Positions 43,193-46,674 of a stretch of DNA of 46,674 bases are shown here, one piece after another; the first letter of the stretch is position 1; each line of letters opens with the position of its first letter. Where the stretch lies: assembly GCF_018619185.1 (NCBI RefSeq), contig NZ_JAAXYC010000025.1, positions 1-46,674 of the forward strand, written 5' to 3'. The notes below the pieces were generated by a model that did not search any database, was not told the origin of the DNA, and was given only the letters and a program-made list of their open reading frames with translations. Made by a program: the position numbers and the translations under genes. This DNA comes from Streptomyces sp. McG3. Its GTDB lineage: Bacteria; Actinomycetota; Actinomycetes; Streptomycetales; Streptomycetaceae.

Positions 43193-44581
43193 ATGGCAGC
43201 GGAGCGACTGGTGGTCATCGGCGGTGACGCGGCGGGCATGTCCGCCGCGTCACAGGCCCGCAGGCTGAAGGCGGCGGACGCGCTGGAGATCGTCGCCTTC
43301 GAGCGCGGCCACTTCACGTCGTACTCCGCGTGCGGCATCCCGTACTGGGTGAGCGGCGACGTCGAGGCGCGCGACGACCTGATCGCCCGCACCCCCGAGG
43401 AGCACCGGGATCGGGACATCGATCTGCGGATGCGGACCGAGGTGACGGAACTCGACGTGCCCGGGCGGCGGGTGAAGGCGCTGGACCGGGAGAGCGGGGA
43501 GACGTACTGGACGGGCTACGACAAGCTGGTGATCGCCACCGGGGCCCGTCCCGTGCGCCCGGCGCTGCCCGGGATGGACGCGCCCGGGGTGCACGGGGTG
43601 CAGACCCTGGACGACGGGCAGGCGCTGCTGGACTCGCTGGACGCCCTGGGCGCGAAGGAGAGCCGGCGGGCGGTCGTGGTGGGCGCGGGGTACATCGGCG
43701 TCGAGATGGCCGAGGCGATGCTCAAGCGGGGCTTCGAGGTGACCGTCCTCAACCGGGGCGAGCAGCCGATGGCGACGCTCGACCCCGACATGGGGCGGCT
43801 CGTCCACGACGCGATGGACGGGCTGGGCATCACCACGGTCAACGGGGCCGCGGTCACGAGGATCCTCACCGGTCCGGACGGCCGGGTGAGCGAGGTGGCG
43901 ACGGACGCGGGGACGTATCCGGCGGACGTGGTGGTCCTCGGCATCGGCGTGGAGCCGGAGACGGAGCTGGCGCGCGGGGCCGGGCTCCCGGTGGGCCCGC
44001 ACCGCGGACTGCTCACGGACCTGTCGATGCGGGTGGTGGGCCACGAGAACATCTGGGCGGGCGGCGACTGCGTGGAGGTCCTGGACCTGGTGGCGGGCCG
44101 GACCCGGCACATCGCGCTGGGCACGCACGCCAACAAACACGGCCAGGTGATCGGTTCCAACGTCGGGGGCGGCTACGGCACGTTCCCCGGCGTGGTCGGT
44201 ACGGCGGTGAGCAAGGTCTGCGACCTGGAGATCGCCCGGACCGGGCTGCGGGAGAAGGACGCCCGCGCGGTCGGGCTGCGCTACGTCACGGCGACCATCG
44301 AGTCGACGGGGCGGGCGGGCTACTACCCGGGGGCGAAGCCGATGACGGTGAAGATGATCGCGGAGCTGCGCACGGGCCGGTTGCTCGGAGTGCAGATCGT
44401 CGGCCGGGACGGTGCGGCGAAGCGGGTGGACGTGGCGGCGGTGGCGCTGACCGCCGGGATGACGGTGGAGCAGATGACGGCGCTCGACCTGGGGTACGCC
44501 CCGCCCTTCTCGCCGGTCTGGGACCCGGTGCTGGTGGCCGCCCGCAAGACGGTGACGGCGGTGCGGGGCGCGGGGAGCTGA
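43193..44581 (+). CDS. FAD-dependent pyridine nucleotide-disulfide oxidoreductase (CoA-disulfide reductase-like)
   Basis: This encodes 462 residues from ATG 43193, behind AAAGGGGA. The FAD motif VVIGGDAAGMSAASQAR (about 7-23), the redox Cys in SYSACGIPYW (about Cys46), NAD-binding VVVGAGYIGVEMAEAML (about 163-179), and the C-terminal dimerisation domain (LEIARTGLREKDAR, YYPGAKPMTVKMI) are those of CoA-disulfide reductases and NADH oxidases. The Ser-x-x-x-Cys-Gly-x-Pro motif fits a single-Cys mechanism. It ends 48 bases from the convergent hemE stop. Confidence 0.9.
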   Translation: MAAERLVVIGGDAAGMSAASQARRLKAADALEIVAFERGHFTSYSACGIPYWVSGDVEARDDLIARTPEEHRDRDIDLRMRTEVTELDVPGRRVKALDRESGETYWTGYDKLVIATGARPVRPALPGMDAPGVHGVQTLDDGQALLDSLDALGAKESRRAVVVGAGYIGVEMAEAMLKRGFEVTVLNRGEQPMATLDPDMGRLVHDAMDGLGITTVNGAAVTRILTGPDGRVSEVATDAGTYPADVVVLGIGVEPETELARGAGLPVGPHRGLLTDLSMRVVGHENIWAGGDCVEVLDLVAGRTRHIALGTHANKHGQVIGSNVGGGYGTFPGVVGTAVSKVCDLEIARTGLREKDARAVGLRYVTATIESTGRAGYYPGAKPMTVKMIAELRTGRLLGVQIVGRDGAAKRVDVAAVALTAGMTVEQMTALDLGYAPPFSPVWDPVLVAARKTVTAVRGAGS

Positions 44582-44588
44582 GAGCCCT

Positions 44589-44615
44589 GGGGGCCGGTTC
44601 TTTCGTCCGGCCCCC
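44589..44615. terminator. Bidirectional terminator between the flavoprotein and hemE
   Basis: GGGGGCCGG pairs perfectly with CCGGCCCCC around a 9-base loop containing TTCTTTCGT. It starts eight bases after the flavoprotein stop and just downstream of hemE. Confidence 0.85.
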
Positions 44616-44629
44616 GTACGACCGGTCGT

Positions 44630-45727
44630 TCAGCGCGCGGTCTGCTCGTGGACGTGGCCCACGAGGCGGGTGAGCGCGTCCGGGTCCATGTTCGGCATCA
44701 CGCCGTGGCCCAGGTTGAAGATGTGGCCCTCCAGCCCTGCGGCGGCGTCCAGCACCTCGCGGGTCTTCGCCTCGACGGCCGGGGTCGGCGCGAACAGCAC
44801 CGCCGGGTCGAGGTTGCCCTGGAGCGCCTTGCCGGGGCCGACGCGGCGGGCCGCCTCGTCCAGCGGGACCCGCCAGTCGACACCGACGACGTCCGCGCCG
44901 GCCTCGCCCATCAGGCCCAGCAGCTCGCCGGTGCCGACGCCGAAGTGGATGCGGGGGACGCCGTAGGGGGCGACGGCGTCGAAGACCTTCGCGGAGGCGG
45001 GCAGCACCGCGCGGCGGTAGTCGGCGGGGGCCAGCGCGCCGACCCAGGAGTCGAAGAGCTGGACGGCGGAGGCGCCGGCCTCGATCTGCACCTTGAGGAA
45101 GGCGCCGGTGATCTCGGCGAGCCGGTCCACGAGGTCGGCCCACAGCTGCGGGTCGCCGTACATCATGGCCTTGGTGCGCTCGTGGTTGCGCGAGGGGCCG
45201 CCCTCGACGAGGTAGCTGGCCAGCGTGAAGGGGGCTCCGGCGAAGCCGATGAGCGGGGTGGCGCCCAGCTCGGCGGTGAGCATCCCGATGGCCTCGGTGA
45301 CGTACGGGACGTCCTCGGGGGTGAGGTCGCGCAGCCGGGCCAGGTCGGCGCGGGTGCGGATGGGCTCGGCGATGACGGGGCCGACGCCGGGCTTGATGTC
45401 GAGGTCGATGCCGATGGCCTTCAGGGGCACGACGATGTCGCTGAAGTAGATCGCGGCGTCGACCTTGTGGCGGCGTACGGGCTGCAGGGTGATCTCGGCG
45501 ACCAGCTCCGGCATCATGCAGGAGTCGAGCATCGCGATGCCCTCGCGGACCTTCAGGTACTCGGGCAGCGAGCGCCCCGCCTGGCGCATGAACCAGACCG
45601 GCGTGTGGGGGACGGGTTCGCGGCGGCAGGCCCGCAGGAACGCCGAGTCGTGGGTGGCGTGGCGGACCGCGTCGAGGCTGGCGGAGGTCGTCGTCTGCTG
45701 GCCCGAAGGGCTGTCGTTGGCACTCAC
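44630..45727 (-). CDS. hemE: Uroporphyrinogen decarboxylase HemE
   Basis: This encodes 365 residues from GTG 45727. [16 protein letters not shown] (N-terminal signature with the active-site Arg), [13 protein letters not shown] (active-site Asp), [17 protein letters not shown] (signature 2), FDSWVGAL (catalytic Asp/Ser region) and the C-terminal [12 protein letters not shown] are diagnostic. It converts uroporphyrinogen III to coproporphyrinogen III in the cytoplasm, feeding the HemG and HemQ steps encoded 2.6 kb away. It is divergent from the DUF3000 gene. Confidence 0.97.
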   Translation of the reverse strand: MSANDSPSGQQTTTSASLDAVRHATHDSAFLRACRREPVPHTPVWFMRQAGRSLPEYLKVREGIAMLDSCMMPELVAEITLQPVRRHKVDAAIYFSDIVVPLKAIGIDLDIKPGVGPVIAEPIRTRADLARLRDLTPEDVPYVTEAIGMLTAELGATPLIGFAGAPFTLASYLVEGGPSRNHERTKAMMYGDPQLWADLVDRLAEITGAFLKVQIEAGASAVQLFDSWVGALAPADYRRAVLPASAKVFDAVAPYGVPRIHFGVGTGELLGLMGEAGADVVGVDWRVPLDEAARRVGPGKALQGNLDPAVLFAPTPAVEAKTREVLDAAAGLEGHIFNLGHGVMPNMDPDALTRLVGHVHEQTAR

Positions 45728-45761
45728 GCACAGAATCTTCGCACGCGCGCCGAAGGAGCCC

Positions 45762-45795
45762 GGCCCCGCACGGGTGTCTCTCCCTGCGCGGGGCC
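45762..45795. promoter_or_regulatory. Inverted repeat in the hemE/DUF3000 divergent spacer
   Basis: GGCCCCGC (45762-45769) and GCGGGGCC (45788-45795) are exact complements with an 18-base spacer. They lie in the 92-bp gap between two divergent starts. A regulator site is possible, or a GC-rich chance stem. Confidence 0.3.
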
Positions 45796-45819
45796 CGGCT
45801 TCCGCCTACTCTTCCCCGC

Positions 45820-46479
45820 ATGGCTCCGGCTCAGGGACAATTTTCCGATCATTCCGACGGCGTGGAAAGCGAGGACCGCGCGGAGGGACCTTCCGTGCCG
45901 CCCGCGTTCCTGGCGGCGGTCGACGCGCTGCGTTCCGCGCGGCTCCGCCCGGAGCTGGAGGTGGAGGTGACCAGGCCGCCCCAGCGGCTCGCCCCGCACG
46001 CGTACGCCATGGAGGCGGCGGTGGTGGACGGCGAGGACGACCTCGCGGACGGCAGGCTGGTCCTGCTGCACGATCCGGCGGGGCACGACGCCTGGCAGGG
46101 CGCGTTCCGGCTGGTGACGCTGGTCCGGGCGGAGCTGGAGCCGGAGATGGCGGCGGACCCGCTGCTCCCGGAGGTGTGCTGGTCCTGGCTGACGGGTGCG
46201 CTGGACGCGCGGGGCCTGTCGTACGGGGAGGCCGGCGGGACGGTGACGCGCGCCGGATCGCACTACTTCGGTGCGCTGTCCACGCGCCGCCCGGCGACGC
46301 AGATCGAGATCCGCGCCTCGTGGACGCCGAGGGAGTCGCGCGGCGGTGTGCCGGACACGGCGTCGCACCTGATGGCCTGGGGTGATCTGCTGTGCCAGAT
46401 CGCGGGACTGCCGCCGTCGGATCCGGCGGACGCGGCCGTGGTGACGCTGCCGCAACGGCGCGGGCCGCAGGTTTCGTAA
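45820..46479 (+). CDS. DUF3000 domain protein
   Basis: This encodes 219 residues from ATG 45820. The family blocks are present: PPAFLAAVDALRSARLRPELEVE, RLAPHAYAMEAAVV, RLVLLHDPAGHDAWQG, CWSWLTGAL, GTVTRAGSHYFGALSTRRPATQIEIRASW (cited in parts) and SHLMAWGDLLCQIAGLPP. Actinobacteria-restricted, soluble, function unknown; typically next to hemE in Streptomyces, as here. No clear ribosome binding site precedes the ATG. Confidence 0.93.
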   Translation: MAPAQGQFSDHSDGVESEDRAEGPSVPPAFLAAVDALRSARLRPELEVEVTRPPQRLAPHAYAMEAAVVDGEDDLADGRLVLLHDPAGHDAWQGAFRLVTLVRAELEPEMAADPLLPEVCWSWLTGALDARGLSYGEAGGTVTRAGSHYFGALSTRRPATQIEIRASWTPRESRGGVPDTASHLMAWGDLLCQIAGLPPSDPADAAVVTLPQRRGPQVS

Positions 46480-46674
46480 CACTCCGTCACCCGTTTCGCA
46501 CAAGCACCGGCGCTCTTTTCGTACAATCGATCGCGCGTCCTATTTGCCCGAATTGTTACTCACCAAATCGCGATCTTCCCCTAAAGGAGGACGGGTCCGC
46601 TGCCGAAGAGGTCAATGACCCTTCAAGCACGGTTCGCCCCCGGCTTCACCCCCCGAGCCGGCCCGTCCCGCCAC
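46480..46674. other. Upstream region of a gene beyond the window
   Basis: This stretch is AT-richer (46500-46580) with several possible promoter hexamers. A strong AAAGGAGG site at 46583-46590 has no ATG or GTG at normal spacing. An ATG at 46615 with GAGG three bases upstream opens a frame to the window edge, but 20 codons are too few to judge. Confidence 0.4.

Noticed and set aside
46615..46674. Partial coding region at the right edge
   Set aside because: Twenty codons with weak spacing to a ribosome binding site cannot be told from noncoding leader sequence.
1..46674. CRISPR arrays, rRNA and tRNA genes
   Set aside because: No regularly spaced repeats of CRISPR type and no cloverleaf or rRNA-like stretches were seen; the repeats found are short pairs or duplicated gene segments.

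Overview
The window is high-G+C actinobacterial DNA and almost certainly a Streptomyces chromosome. Third codon positions are strongly G/C, GTG and TTG starts are common, and several families are typical of the genus: an Scr1/WhiJ-type helix-turn-helix protein with a DUF397 partner and a HATPase, secreted LamG/RHS proteins, DUF3000, and a coproporphyrin-dependent heme pathway (HemE, HemG/HemY, HemQ). All functions are read from sequence and family knowledge; no database search was run.

Bases 1-14,500 are accessory. A tyrosine-recombinase relic with two in-frame UGA codons (about 401-1045) lies beside a leftward operon. In transcription order the operon holds a degenerate FG-GAP gene, an intact FG-GAP beta-propeller protein, a LamG-domain secreted protein, a 2,299-residue RHS protein, and a DUF4240 protein. 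The RHS protein ends in a Hint autoprocessing domain and a GIY-YIG nuclease-like tip. The DUF4240 start overlaps the RHS stop. This reads as a polymorphic toxin with a candidate immunity protein, and the tip/immunity end has visibly lower G+C.

Bases 14,850-22,800 hold two divergent cell-wall hydrolases (GH25 muramidase, M23-like peptidase) with near-identical C-terminal binding cassettes that form a 321-bp inverted repeat. Next come a HATPase/HTH/DUF397 regulatory trio with a perfect 27-bp palindrome between its divergent genes, a TRIC-like channel overlapping an alkyl sulfatase, a Cys-rich small protein whose ribosome binding site sits in a hairpin, and a SIMPL protein.

Bases 22,800-35,500 are mainly core-type genes: msrB, murC, a small conserved protein, a RibD-like reductase, a ZapE-like ATPase, an OsmC peroxiredoxin, a PhoX-type phosphatase, a polysaccharide deacetylase lipoprotein, a GH71/99-like secreted hydrolase, a zinc-ribbon microprotein, an ABC-transporter deletion scar, an AIM24 protein, a Pth2-like protein and a DUF4142 protein.

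Bases 35,500-38,000 carry the most intriguing pair. One gene is a DUF692 (MNIO) multinuclear iron enzyme fused to a C-terminal helical domain. Five bases downstream is a TIGR04222-type membrane protein with a Gly/Ser-rich tail containing seven regularly spaced cysteines. MNIO enzymes modify cysteines in peptides, so the tail is a plausible substrate: a possible membrane-anchored, RiPP-like modification system.

Bases 38,000-46,674 hold a secreted alpha/beta hydrolase, the hemG-hemQ operon, a DUF4349 lipoprotein, a CoA-disulfide-reductase-like flavoprotein, hemE, DUF3000, and the upstream region of a gene outside the window.
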